DNA of 64,000 nucleotides, from the NCBI GenBank assembly GCA_900766185.1, contig CAAFUL010000014.1:1-64000 (forward strand), read 5' to 3'. Shown piece after piece: positions 8,897 to 17,914 of this stretch. This DNA comes from an uncultured Johnsonella sp. Its GTDB lineage: Bacteria > Bacillota > Clostridia > Lachnospirales > Lachnospiraceae. The position numbers were made by a program, and so were the translations under genes. The notes under the pieces were generated by a model. That model was given only the letters and a program-made list of their open reading frames with translations. It was not told the origin of the DNA and searched no databases. How positions within the stretch are numbered: position 1 is the first letter of the stretch; each line of letters begins with the position of its first letter.

Positions 8897-10352
8897 AAAT
8901 TTAGGTTTAAAAATATTTTCAATAGTTATAGCTGCTATAGTGTGGATGGCAGTAATAAGCATTTCTAACCCTGAGGTAACAAGAACCAAGACTGTAAGCT
9001 TGGAGGTACTTAACGAAGATGTTATTGAAATGGCAGGTAAGACCTACGACTTGGGAGGAGTAGATACTGTTAATGTATCATATAAGATCAGAAGCAGAGA
9101 TGAGTACAATATAAAAGCTTCAGACATAAAAGCTTATGTAGATCTGTCAAAAATTTATGATATTACCAATTCAGTGCCTATTACAGTGGAAGTAGTTAAT
9201 AATAAAGATTTATTTATAGAAAATCCGGTGGCAAGACCGGCAGCGGTAACCGTTCATATAGAAGATATGCAAAGAAAGAATTTTGATCTTACGACCAGAG
9301 TAGTAGGAAATCCGGCTGAAGGCTATGCTGTAGGCGATATAACACTGAGCCCTTCTTCAATATATCTTAGCGGTCCGCAAAATATAATAGGCGGTATAAG
9401 TTCCATAGGAGTGGAGATCAGTGTAGAAGGTGCCAATGATAAATTGACAGGTAAGGCAAAGCCTGTTTTCTTTGATGCTAACGGTAATAAGTTGAGTATA
9501 ACCGACCCAAGGCTTGAATTCGAGACTACGGACATCAATTATGAAGTCAAAATACTTAAAGGTAAGAGTCTGAGTATTAAGTTTAATGTCGGAGGAAATG
9601 TTGCTGAAGGCTATAAATTTATAGGAGTACAAAGCAATATAAGCTCTGTACTGGTGGCAGGAGATCCTAATGTATTGGCTGAACTTAAAACAGTGGAAGT
9701 ACCTGCAAGTGTACTTGATGTAAGCGGTGCGACAGCGAGTAAAAGTATTGTGATAGATGTGGCAGACTATTTACCTGATAATGTCCATGCTGATGGCAAT
9801 ACTCAAGTCAGTGTAACACTAAGGGTTGAAGCAATTACTAAGAAAAATATAACTATAGGTCTTTCCGATATTACTCTGACAGGTATAAATAACACTCTAA
9901 ACTATGTACTGAGTCCGGAAAATATTACAGTAGGAGTAAGCGGATTAGAAAGCGGTCTTTCTAAAATAAGTAAAGCGGATCTTAATCCGAGTATAGACCT
10001 TACTAATCTTTCTATTGGCGAACATAATGTAAATATCAATTTTTCTTTGCCTAGCGGATACAGTGTGGACTCACATACACCCTGTAAAATTATAGTGTCA
10101 AAAGTTCCTGAAGAAACCACATCTTCCGCTGCAAGCAACAGTGCTGAAGAGAGTTCCTCTTCCATAGAAGTCATACTTCCTTCAAGTACCGGGGAAAAGG
10201 AAAGTACAAGGGAAAGTACAAGGGAAAGCAGTAAGGAAAGTACAAAAAGCAGCACAAGGGAAAGTACAAAAGAAAGCAGCAGAGAGAGTACCAAAAACAG
10301 TACAAGAGAAAGTACAAAAAGCAGCAGTATAGAGGAAAGCAGTACAGAATAA
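8877..10352 (+). CDS. cdaR: CdaA regulatory protein, YbbR domains with a charged serine-rich tail
   Basis: 491 residues; GAGGAAG precedes the ATG, which lies inside cdaA. One N-terminal membrane helix (about 8-27) is followed by four YbbR-type beta domains (about 40-120, 125-210, 215-310, 320-405), which lie outside the membrane. CdaR contacts CdaA through the membrane and modulates its activity. The last 85 residues are unusual: Ser/Thr/Glu repeats (SSSIEV, then many ESTRESTRESSKEST units), a low-complexity tail not part of the usual YbbR protein. It could span the wall or be a target for modification. Confidence 0.9.
   Translation: MKEMITRNLGLKIFSIVIAAIVWMAVISISNPEVTRTKTVSLEVLNEDVIEMAGKTYDLGGVDTVNVSYKIRSRDEYNIKASDIKAYVDLSKIYDITNSVPITVEVVNNKDLFIENPVARPAAVTVHIEDMQRKNFDLTTRVVGNPAEGYAVGDITLSPSSIYLSGPQNIIGGISSIGVEISVEGANDKLTGKAKPVFFDANGNKLSITDPRLEFETTDINYEVKILKGKSLSIKFNVGGNVAEGYKFIGVQSNISSVLVAGDPNVLAELKTVEVPASVLDVSGATASKSIVIDVADYLPDNVHADGNTQVSVTLRVEAITKKNITIGLSDITLTGINNTLNYVLSPENITVGVSGLESGLSKISKADLNPSIDLTNLSIGEHNVNINFSLPSGYSVDSHTPCKIIVSKVPEETTSSAASNSAEESSSSIEVILPSSTGEKESTRESTRESSKESTKSSTRESTKESSRESTKNSTRESTKSSSIEESSTE
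10190..10350 (+). repeat. In-frame GGAAAGTACAAG-type repeats at the end of cdaR
   Basis: Twelve-base units of the form GAAAGTACAAGG / GAAAGCAGTAAG repeat about a dozen times and encode alternating EST(R/K) and ESS(R/K) blocks. The repeats are imperfect, so their number may vary between strains through slippage or recombination. The tail alternates acidic and basic residues with serine or threonine. Confidence 0.8.
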
Positions 10353-10420
10353 AATAAGGCTTTTTAATAAAGTTCTACTTGAAATAAACTAAAATGGGTG
10401 TAGTTAAAGAAAGGAAGGAA

Positions 10421-10690
10421 ATGTTGAAACAAAGCATAGTAGTAAAAAATGCCAGCGGATTGCATTTAAGACCGGCAGGTAACTTATGTAAAGAGGCCCT
10501 AAAGTATGAATCTAAGATAAGCATTATATTTGGTAATACGGCGGCTAATGCCAAAAGTGTGCTAAGTGTTCTTGGAGCTTGCATAAAAAAAGGTGATGAA
10601 ATAGAAATAGAGTGCAAGGGTAAGGATGAAGAGGAAGCTCTTAAAGCCATAATTAATTTAGTTGAAAACGGTTTCGGTGAAACAGAATAA
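10421..10690 (+). CDS. ptsH: Phosphocarrier protein HPr
   Basis: 89 residues from ATG 10421 (GGAAGG just upstream); an earlier ATG at 10394 in the same frame would add nine residues not found in HPr. His15 (GLHLRPAG) is the residue phosphorylated by Enzyme I. Ser46 (NAKSVLSVL) is at the exact position used by HPr kinase, so catabolite-control signalling is likely. It lies 52 nt upstream of ptsI, as in the usual ptsHI operon. HPr passes phosphate to sugar-specific EII components in the cytosol. Confidence 0.95.
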   Translation: MLKQSIVVKNASGLHLRPAGNLCKEALKYESKISIIFGNTAANAKSVLSVLGACIKKGDEIEIECKGKDEEEALKAIINLVENGFGETE

Positions 10691-10742
10691 AAAGTATAAT
10701 AAACAATTTTACTGTTATTGATAAATTTTAAGGAGGTAGCTT

Positions 10743-12449
10743 ATGTTAAAGGGAATCGGAGCTTCTGTGGGTATAGGCATAGGTAATGCGGTTGCAATAA
10801 AAGATGTAGAACTTAATATAAAGAAACGAACTATAGACAACTGTGAAACTGAGTTGGAACTTTTTAATAAAGCCTTGGAACATACAAAACAAAAAAGCAA
10901 AAGTATGGCAGAAACTTTGAGAAAAAGGGTAGGCAATAAAGAAGCCGAAATACTTGACGGGCATGTACTTCTTATGTCAGATCCCATGCTTATCGCAGAA
11001 GTTGAAACAGGCATAAGAACACAGATGCTTAATTCCGAATATGTTCTGGAAGATGTATGCGAGCGTTTTGCAGCCATTTTTGAGTCAATGGATAACGAGC
11101 TTATGCAACAAAGAGCTACCGATATGAGAGACATAAAAACAAGACTGCAAAAGGCTGTACTTGGACTTGAGGATGTTGATCTGTCAGAGCTTGAGGCTGA
11201 CAGTATATTGATTGCAAAGGATCTTACTCCATCTATGACTGCAGGTTTGGATCCTGAAAAAGTAGCAGGTATTATAACACAGTTTGGAGGAACTACTTCA
11301 CATAGTGCGATACTTGCAAGAGCACTTGAGATACCGGCAATTCTCTCAGTAGCGGAGATTTTAGATAAGGTATCCGATAAGGATCTGATATGCATGAACG
11401 GAGAGAGCGGAGAGCTTTATATTAACCCCTCACAGGAAATAATCGAGGATTTTAAGAAAAAACAAATCGAGCAAATCGAGTTTAAAAAAGTACTTGAAAC
11501 CTATAAAGGCAAGGAATCTGTTTCAAAGGACGGAAGAAAAGTTGAAATAGCTGCCAACATAGGAAAACCCGGCGATATTAAAAAGGTCTTAGAGTATGAT
11601 GCTGACGGTATAGGTTTATTTAGAACGGAATTTCTTTTTATGGATAGGGATAGTATTCCAAGTGAGGAAGAACAGTTTGAGGCATATAAAAAAGTTGCCG
11701 TTGCGATGGGGGATAAACCTGTAATAATAAGAACATTGGATATAGGAGGAGATAAGGAAATTCCTTATATGAATATATCAAAGGATGAAAACCCCTTCCT
11801 GGGATACAGAGCCATAAGACTATGCCTTGACAGAAAAGATGATATATATAGACCGCAACTTAGAGCCTTGCTTCGTGCAAGTGCATTTGGAAATATCGAG
11901 ATCATGCTTCCTCTTATTACAAGCATAGAAGAGGTATATGAGGCAAAAAAACTTATAGAAGAAGAAAAAAAGAACTTGGATAACCAAGGAATCAAATACA
12001 ATAATTCTATAAAAATAGGTGTAATGATAGAGACTGCGGCAGCTACTTTAATAGCCGATATAATGGCTAAAGAAGTTGACTTCTTCAGTATAGGAACTAA
12101 TGACCTTATACAGTATACAATGTCTGTAGACAGAGGAAATGACAAGGTATCTTACCTGTATTCCGTATACAATCCTGCAGTATTAAGAGCTATAAAGCAT
12201 GTGATAAGTGAGGCTAAAAAGGCAGGCATACAGGTAGGTATGTGCGGTGAAGCGGCAGCAAACCCTAAACTTATACCTTTGTTACTCTATTGGGGACTTG
12301 ATGAATTTTCAATGAGTGCTTCTTATGTACTTAAGAGCAGAAAGCTTGTAACGGATACGGATATACAATCTCTAAAGGACATGGAAGAAGCTGTTATGGC
12401 ATTGGAAAGTGAAAGTAAAGTAAGAGCGTTTTTGGAGGAAAGATGCTAA
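10743..12449 (+). CDS. ptsI: Phosphoenolpyruvate-protein phosphotransferase (PTS Enzyme I)
   Basis: 568 residues, close to the family length of about 570. The N-terminal HPr-binding and phosphohistidine domains contain the active-site His in GGTTSHSAILARAL (about 190). The C-terminal PEP-binding barrel has the FRTEFLFMDRD, TLDIGGDK and GMCGEAA motifs. It takes phosphate from PEP and gives it to HPr. AAGGAGG precedes the ATG. It overlaps the next gene by 7 nt, which is unusual because the downstream gene has no sugar-uptake function. Confidence 0.97.
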   Translation: MLKGIGASVGIGIGNAVAIKDVELNIKKRTIDNCETELELFNKALEHTKQKSKSMAETLRKRVGNKEAEILDGHVLLMSDPMLIAEVETGIRTQMLNSEYVLEDVCERFAAIFESMDNELMQQRATDMRDIKTRLQKAVLGLEDVDLSELEADSILIAKDLTPSMTAGLDPEKVAGIITQFGGTTSHSAILARALEIPAILSVAEILDKVSDKDLICMNGESGELYINPSQEIIEDFKKKQIEQIEFKKVLETYKGKESVSKDGRKVEIAANIGKPGDIKKVLEYDADGIGLFRTEFLFMDRDSIPSEEEQFEAYKKVAVAMGDKPVIIRTLDIGGDKEIPYMNISKDENPFLGYRAIRLCLDRKDDIYRPQLRALLRASAFGNIEIMLPLITSIEEVYEAKKLIEEEKKNLDNQGIKYNNSIKIGVMIETAAATLIADIMAKEVDFFSIGTNDLIQYTMSVDRGNDKVSYLYSVYNPAVLRAIKHVISEAKKAGIQVGMCGEAAANPKLIPLLLYWGLDEFSMSASYVLKSRKLVTDTDIQSLKDMEEAVMALESESKVRAFLEERC

Positions 12450-13744
12450 TATACACAATAGCATATATAGTCAGTTTTATACTGTCCCGGATATCTTTTA
12501 ACGAGGTATCCGGGATTGTATTAATATTTGCTGCTATATACATATATAGAAAAAGATATAAAGAAAGTTCAAATATACTTGATTTACTCGGAGTATACGG
12601 ACTTGGATTTATAGCCGCACAGGGTATAGCCTGTTTTAAGCTTTCATACTTACAAAATAAATGGCTGCCGCTTACATGGCTTTGCCTTTATTTAGCGTAT
12701 GCCTGTCCTTATATAAGCTATCATATATTAAATAAACAGTTTAAGTATAACAAAACTATAAAGAGTATAACGGAACTTAAAAGCAGTATTTCTAAAAAAC
12801 AACTTAATATAATATATGTGGCTATGATTTTGCTTAGCATTATATCCTTGGCGGCTTTTTTAACAGAGGCGGCAGTGCTTTCTTATATTCCGTTTTTTGT
12901 AAGAGGCGTACCCCATGCTTACTCATACTTCCATATAAGAGGAGTGCATTATTTTACTGTATCCTGTGTGTTGGTACCTTCTATTGCAACTATTTATATA
13001 TTATATGCCGATAAATTAAGTAAAGTAAAACTAATAAGTATAATAATCTGTATTTTGGTATCGGTACTTATACCTATACTTTGTGTATCGAGATTTCAGC
13101 TTATATTTGCTTTGATATGTGCCATACTTACCATGATGGCGATAAAAAGGAATATACCGATAAAATTAATAGCATATACCTTTATGCTCCTTGTGGTAAT
13201 GTATGTGATTTTAACCATAGCGAGAAGCCACGATGTGAAGTATCTTAATTCAATCTTTGAAATGAGATATAATTTACCGATTTTTATAAGCCAACCCTAC
13301 ATATACATAAGTAATAATTATGATAACTTTAATTACTTGGTAAGTCATATAAACAGCTACAGCCTTGGATTAAAATCTTTGTATCCTTTTATTGCACTTA
13401 CGGGACTTAAGTTTTTGATGCCGACACTGGCAGATTTTCCTATATATGTGGTTAAGGAAGAACTCAGTACGCTTACCCTTGTGTATGATGCCTACTATGA
13501 TTTCGGTATATTTGGAATAATTCTTTTTGGAGTTTTACTGGGCTGTATGATATATCTGCTGGAAAGACTTATGTATACAAAAGACAATCCTATAATTTAT
13601 TTAATATATGCACAGAGCACTTTATATTTGCTCTTGTCTTTTTTTACTACATGGTTTTCAAATCCTACTACATGGTTTTACTTTGCAATATCGGTTTTGA
13701 TTTATATAGCAGTGTTTTTGAAAAGTAGGCTACTCAAACTGTAA
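12443..13744 (+). CDS. Wzy-like polysaccharide repeat-unit polymerase or related membrane protein
   Basis: 433 residues with about 11-12 membrane helices. GGAGG precedes the ATG, which lies inside the end of ptsI. A long extracytosolic loop (about 255-345, FEMRYNLPIFISQPYIYISNNYDNFNYL) and the FVRGVPHAYSYFHIRGVHYFTV region resemble oligosaccharide repeat-unit polymerases (Wzy/O-antigen polymerase group), which join lipid-linked repeat units outside the membrane. No flippase or glycosyltransferase gene is next to it. The stop codon lies in a GGCTACTCAAACTGTAA string that also occurs in intergenic repeats of this window. Family call moderate; substrate unknown. Confidence 0.6.
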   Translation: MLIYTIAYIVSFILSRISFNEVSGIVLIFAAIYIYRKRYKESSNILDLLGVYGLGFIAAQGIACFKLSYLQNKWLPLTWLCLYLAYACPYISYHILNKQFKYNKTIKSITELKSSISKKQLNIIYVAMILLSIISLAAFLTEAAVLSYIPFFVRGVPHAYSYFHIRGVHYFTVSCVLVPSIATIYILYADKLSKVKLISIIICILVSVLIPILCVSRFQLIFALICAILTMMAIKRNIPIKLIAYTFMLLVVMYVILTIARSHDVKYLNSIFEMRYNLPIFISQPYIYISNNYDNFNYLVSHINSYSLGLKSLYPFIALTGLKFLMPTLADFPIYVVKEELSTLTLVYDAYYDFGIFGIILFGVLLGCMIYLLERLMYTKDNPIIYLIYAQSTLYLLLSFFTTWFSNPTTWFYFAISVLIYIAVFLKSRLLKL

Positions 13745-13764
13745 CAAGAATATAGGAGATAAGA

Positions 13765-14952
13765 ATGATAATTTCAAACAAATTAAACAAGATGCTTTCA
13801 GGCAATTCTCAAATAAGAAAGATGTTTGAAGAAGGTAATGAATTAAAAAAGAAGTATGGTGAAGATAAGGTATATGATTTCAGTTTGGGCAATCCCAATG
13901 CAAAGATACCTACAAAATTAAAGCAGACCATGCTTGAGATAATAAGTGAAGACAGGGCGGATACGCATAGATATATGAGCAATGCCGGTTTTGAAAGTAC
14001 GAGAGAGAGTATTGCAAGGCACATAAACATAAATTTTAATACCTCATACACTTATAATAATTTTATAATGACGGTCGGTGCGGCATCAGCACTTAATATA
14101 ATATTAAAATCAATACTTAATGAGGGTGATGAGGTTATATGCTTCGCCCCTTATTTTTTGGAGTACAAAACTTATGTAGAAAATTATAACGGGAAGCTTA
14201 TCAGTATAGATACCTCCAAAACCGACTTTATACCTGATGCAAAAGCCTTGGAAGCCGTAATTACTGAAAAAACAAAGGCACTTATAATTAATTCTCCAAA
14301 CAACCCCACAGGTATGATTTACTCAAAAACAGTACTTGAAGAAATCAATAAGTGTATAAAAAAATGCGGTAAAAAATATAATACAGATATAATTACCATA
14401 TCGGATGAGCCTTACAGAGAACTTGTATATGTTGAAAAGAAAGTGCCGTGGGTACCTGATTTTATAGAAAATTCGGTTGTGGTATATTCATATTCAAAAT
14501 CATTATCATTAGCCGGAGAAAGAATAGGCTGGATTCTTATACCTGATGAATGTGCATACTCTAAGGAACTTATAGGAGCCTGTACCGTATCAAACAGAGC
14601 TATAGGCTGTGTTAATGCCCCTTCTCTTATGCAAAAGCTTATAGAAGCCTGTCCGGATGCAAAGGTGGATGTAAGTTTTTATGATAAAAACAGAACCGTT
14701 TTATATAACGGCTTAAAAAAACTCGGTTTTGAAATGCTTTATCCTGAGGGCGGCTTTTATATATTTTTAAAAACTCCGATAGAAGAACAAAGTTTTATAG
14801 AAAAGTGTAAAAAGCATAGAATTTTACTTGTAAGCGGTCTGGCTTTTGAGTGCGGAGGCTATGTAAGAATTGCTTATTGTGTAAGCGAAGAAACGGTACA
14901 AAACTCTCTTGAAAGTTTCAGACTTGTTGCAAAAGAATGTGGTCTTTTATAG
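13765..14952 (+). CDS. Pyridoxal-phosphate aminotransferase, class I/II
   Basis: 395 residues, fold type I aminotransferase. Visible marks are the small-domain NPNAKIP start, the NSPNNPTG cofactor/substrate motif, DEPYRELVY, and the PLP lysine in YSYSKSLSLAGERIGW (about 243), plus the C-terminal RIAYC with the substrate carboxylate-binding Arg. Such enzymes move an amino group between amino acids and 2-oxo acids; the sequence suggests an aspartate/aromatic-like group but does not fix the substrate. AGGAG precedes the ATG, 20 nt after the upstream membrane gene. Confidence 0.88.
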   Translation: MIISNKLNKMLSGNSQIRKMFEEGNELKKKYGEDKVYDFSLGNPNAKIPTKLKQTMLEIISEDRADTHRYMSNAGFESTRESIARHININFNTSYTYNNFIMTVGAASALNIILKSILNEGDEVICFAPYFLEYKTYVENYNGKLISIDTSKTDFIPDAKALEAVITEKTKALIINSPNNPTGMIYSKTVLEEINKCIKKCGKKYNTDIITISDEPYRELVYVEKKVPWVPDFIENSVVVYSYSKSLSLAGERIGWILIPDECAYSKELIGACTVSNRAIGCVNAPSLMQKLIEACPDAKVDVSFYDKNRTVLYNGLKKLGFEMLYPEGGFYIFLKTPIEEQSFIEKCKKHRILLVSGLAFECGGYVRIAYCVSEETVQNSLESFRLVAKECGLL

Positions 14953-15009
14953 GTAAACAGAGGCTTTAGCATAGACTAACTGTATTAATTGCTGTTATTC
15001 TTTTTCTGT

Positions 15010-15118
15010 TATAATTAGAGTATATACAATATTAGCAAGAAATTAAGAGCTTTTAATTGATAAAAATAATTAAAATGTTAAAAAAAGGCTCGTATTTATA
15101 TGAAAATTTGTATATAAT
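15010..15118 (+). promoter_or_regulatory. Candidate promoters for the pyrophosphatase operon
   Basis: Two -10 candidates lie upstream of the gene at 15160: TGTTATAAT at 15007-15015 (an extended -10) and TATAAT at 15113-15118. Neither has a good -35 at 17 nt, so both are weak calls. Confidence 0.35.
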
Positions 15119-15159
15119 GATAGGGACAATAAGCTTGATAAAAAAAACAGGGAGGAAAT

Positions 15160-16830
15160 ATGACAGAGCAGAAAACTTTTATAGTAGGACATAGACATCC
15201 CGATACGGATTCTATATGTTCCGCTATAGCCTATGCATATCTTAAACAAAGAACTGAAGGTAAGAACTTTGAGCCAAGAAGAGCGGGAGAGATCAATGAG
15301 GAGACAAGGTTTGTACTTGAGTACTTTGATGAGAAGGAGCCAAGACTTATAACCAATGTAAAGACTCAGATAAAGGATGTTGAGTACAGACGCACTCCAC
15401 CTGTGAATAAGGAGTTTTCTTTAAAAAAAGCATGGAATATGATGCGTGACATAGGTGTTGCAGGTATAACACTTCCTGCTATTTCAGAATCGGGTGTACT
15501 TGAGGGAGTAATAACCGGTAATGATATAGCCAGTTCATATATGAATATATATGACAGTAACATACTGGCTAAGGCTAAGACAAAGTATTCCAATATTAAA
15601 GAAACTATAGACGGAAAACTTATAGTAGGTAGCGAGAATAATTGTTACGATAAGGGAAAGGTACTGATAGCGGCTGCCAATCCGGATGTAATGGAAAACT
15701 ACATAGAAAGCGGAGATCTTGTAATTCTTGGTAACAGGTATGAATCACAGCTTTGTGCCATAGAGATGGGAGCAAGCTGCCTTATAGTCTGTGACGGAGC
15801 AACAGTATCAAATACTATAAAGAAAATTGCAAAGGAAAGAGACATTACTATTATTACAACGCCTTTTGATACCTTTACTGCTGCAAGGCTTATCAATCAG
15901 GCAATGCCTATAAAACACTTCATGACTACCAAGGATATAATGACTTTTACCGAAGATGCCTATCTTGATGAAGTTACTGAAGTCATGGCAAGTGTAAGAC
16001 ACAGATACTTTCCTATAGTTGACAATAACGGTCAATATCTGGGAATGATATCAAGAAGAAATTTACTTGGTGCAAAGGGTAAGAGAATCATACTTGTAGA
16101 CCACAATGAAATGAGTCAGGCTGTTGAGGGGATGAGTACCGCCAATGTTGTTGAGATCATAGACCATCACAGAATCGGAGGAATCAATACCGTAGGTCCG
16201 GTGTACTTTAGAAACCAGCCGCTTGGCTGTACTGCAACTATAATTTATCAAATGTATCAGGAAAAGAAAGTTAAGGTCACTAAGAATATAGCAGGGCTTT
16301 TATGTTCTGCGATTATTTCGGATACCTTGTTGTTCAGATCCCCTACCTGTACCGAGATTGATAAAGAGACTGCACAAACCTTGGCAAAGATTGCTCAAAT
16401 AGAACTTGAACCCTATGCAAATAAAATGTTTGCAGCAGCAAGTAATTTGAAAAATAAAACTGATGAGCAGATTTTTTCACAGGATTATAAGCAGTTTAAG
16501 ATGGGAAAATTACTTGTCGGCATAGGTCAGATAAGCTCACTTAATGAGGATGAACTTACGGAATTAAGTTCAAAACTTTTGCCTTATATCAAGAAAATAT
16601 ATGATGAGAGTAGTGAAGATATGATGTTTTTCATGCTTACCAATATACTTGAAGAAAGCACTAAGCTTTTGTGTGTCGGCAATAAGGCGGCTGCAATGGC
16701 AACAGGCGCATTTACTGCGGATATAGCAAGTGGCGAAAGCGAAGATATTGTAAGACTTTCAGGTGTTGTCTCAAGGAAAAAGCAATTAGTACCTGCACTT
16801 TCGGTGGCAGCTCAGTCTATTAGGGGGTAG
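15160..16830 (+). CDS. ppaC: Manganese-dependent inorganic pyrophosphatase with CBS and DRTGG domains
   Basis: 556 residues: a family II pyrophosphatase, splitting pyrophosphate to phosphate in the cytosol. The DHH-type metal motifs are GHRHPDTDSI (10-19), VDHNEMSQ and IDHHRIGG; the DHHA2 part fills the C-terminus (about 400-556). Between the first and second DHH motifs lies a regulatory insert: a CBS motif (about 70-125), a DRTGG domain (about 130-245) and a second CBS motif (about 248-300). In known CBS-pyrophosphatases these bind AMP, ADP or diadenosine polyphosphates. GGGAGG precedes the ATG. Confidence 0.95.
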   Translation: MTEQKTFIVGHRHPDTDSICSAIAYAYLKQRTEGKNFEPRRAGEINEETRFVLEYFDEKEPRLITNVKTQIKDVEYRRTPPVNKEFSLKKAWNMMRDIGVAGITLPAISESGVLEGVITGNDIASSYMNIYDSNILAKAKTKYSNIKETIDGKLIVGSENNCYDKGKVLIAAANPDVMENYIESGDLVILGNRYESQLCAIEMGASCLIVCDGATVSNTIKKIAKERDITIITTPFDTFTAARLINQAMPIKHFMTTKDIMTFTEDAYLDEVTEVMASVRHRYFPIVDNNGQYLGMISRRNLLGAKGKRIILVDHNEMSQAVEGMSTANVVEIIDHHRIGGINTVGPVYFRNQPLGCTATIIYQMYQEKKVKVTKNIAGLLCSAIISDTLLFRSPTCTEIDKETAQTLAKIAQIELEPYANKMFAAASNLKNKTDEQIFSQDYKQFKMGKLLVGIGQISSLNEDELTELSSKLLPYIKKIYDESSEDMMFFMLTNILEESTKLLCVGNKAAAMATGAFTADIASGESEDIVRLSGVVSRKKQLVPALSVAAQSIRG

Positions 16831-16831
16831 G

Positions 16832-17329
16832 ATGAAGAGTAATATAACACTAATAGGAATGCCTGCAGCCGGTAAAAGTTCCATAGGAGTTGTACTTGCT
16901 AAAAGGCTTAATATGAACTTTTTAGATGTTGATCTGCTTATACAGCAAAAACACAATAAATTACTTAAAGAAATAATCAACGAGCATGGAGTAGACGGAT
17001 TCAGAAAAATAGAAAATGATGTCAATGCCGAGCTTGAGCTTGAAAATCATGTAATTGCTCCCGGAGGCAGTGTTATATACGGAGAGGAGGCAATGGAGCA
17101 CTTAAAAAAGATAAGCACCGTGATATATTTGGAGCTTTCTTATTATGCACTCAGAAGCAGACTCGGAAGTCTGGAAGAAAGAGGAGTGAGCTTAAAAGAG
17201 GGGCAGACCTTAAGAGATCTGTATTATGAGAGAACTCCCCTTTATAAGAAATATGCCGATATTACAATTAATGAAATGAATAAGAATATGAGCAGGATAA
17301 TTGATGAAATTATAAAAAAAGTCAGATAA
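16832..17329 (+). CDS. aroK: Shikimate kinase family protein
   Basis: 165 residues. Walker A is GMPAAGKSS (about 9-17); VDLLIQ is at the place of the shikimate-kinase DxD; FRKIEND (about 57) matches the substrate-binding FRxxE; the C-terminal lid (RGSLEERG, DLYYERTPLYKKYAD) fits the family. The usual substrate GGG motif reads GGS (APGGSVIY), so activity on shikimate should be checked. The start is one base after the previous stop (TAGGATG), so it is co-translated with the pyrophosphatase gene. No other aromatic pathway gene is near. Confidence 0.8.
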   Translation: MKSNITLIGMPAAGKSSIGVVLAKRLNMNFLDVDLLIQQKHNKLLKEIINEHGVDGFRKIENDVNAELELENHVIAPGGSVIYGEEAMEHLKKISTVIYLELSYYALRSRLGSLEERGVSLKEGQTLRDLYYERTPLYKKYADITINEMNKNMSRIIDEIIKKVR

Positions 17330-17332
17330 TAA

Positions 17333-17361
17333 TTGATATAATACCCGTGCTGTGCTATACT
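17333..17361 (+). promoter_or_regulatory. Sigma-A promoter of the queT leader
   Basis: TTGATA (17333-17338) and TATACT (17356-17361) are 17 nt apart, and TGC directly precedes the -10 (extended -10). The predicted start at about 17368 lies just before the riboswitch stem. Confidence 0.8.
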
Positions 17362-17374
17362 CTGCAAGTCAATT

Positions 17375-17415
17375 GTGTGTTCGCAACCATCCACACATTA
17401 AAAAAAACTAAGGAG
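17375..17415 (+). promoter_or_regulatory. preQ1 class I riboswitch
   Basis: GTGTG (17375-17379) pairs with CACAC (17392-17396). The loop is TTCGCAACCATC, and an A-rich tail ending ACTAAGGAG (17407-17415) follows. This matches the small preQ1-I fold, in which the tail pairs with the loop when ligand binds. AAGGAG is itself the ribosome binding site for the ATG at 17423, so control is probably at translation start. The downstream gene is queT, a known preQ1-riboswitch target. Confidence 0.85.
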
Positions 17416-17422
17416 AAAAGAT

Positions 17423-17914
17423 ATGATAAGTTCTAAAAATAAGGAAGCACTCAGTATAGCTTATGCGGCAGTTATTGCAGCTATATATGTAGTACTCACT
17501 CTGATTTTTGCCCCTATAAGTTACGGGCCTATACAGGTAAGAGTGAGTGAAGCATTATGTGTGCTGCCTATATTTACACCTGCGGCTATACCCGGTATCT
17601 TTATAGGTTGTTTGCTTGCCAATGCACTGGGAGGTGCAATTATCTGGGATGTGATTTTCGGAAGTTTGGCAAGTTTAGCGGCAGCTTATATAAGCTATTT
17701 GTTTAGAAGAAAAAGGGTACTGGCATATTTAAGTCCCATAGTCATCAATGCACTGGTTGTTCCTTTTGTATTAAAGTATGCATATGGCATTGAAGATATG
17801 ATATGGTATATGATGTTTACCGTAGCCGTTGGGGAGATTATATCGGTAGGTGTCTTTGGAAGTATACTTTCAATTGTACTTGAAAAGTATAGGGGTATTT
17901 TATTTAGAGAGTAA
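17423..17914 (+). CDS. queT: QueT-family queuosine precursor transporter
   Basis: 163 residues with five or six membrane helices. The family marks ISYGPIQVRVSEALCVLP and GIFIGCLLANALGGAIIWDVIFGSLA are present. QueT is an S-component (substrate-binding unit) for queuosine precursors such as preQ1, usually served by an ECF module; ecfA1, ecfA2 and ecfT lie about 11 kb away in this window. A preQ1 riboswitch overlaps its ribosome binding site. No queuosine biosynthesis gene is seen, so the cell may depend on uptake of the precursor. Confidence 0.92.
   Translation: MISSKNKEALSIAYAAVIAAIYVVLTLIFAPISYGPIQVRVSEALCVLPIFTPAAIPGIFIGCLLANALGGAIIWDVIFGSLASLAAAYISYLFRRKRVLAYLSPIVINALVVPFVLKYAYGIEDMIWYMMFTVAVGEIISVGVFGSILSIVLEKYRGILFRE

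Noticed and set aside
9902..10294. 130-codon minus-strand ORF
   Set aside because: It is the antisense of the cdaR tail repeats (LSLLLSFVL reading).
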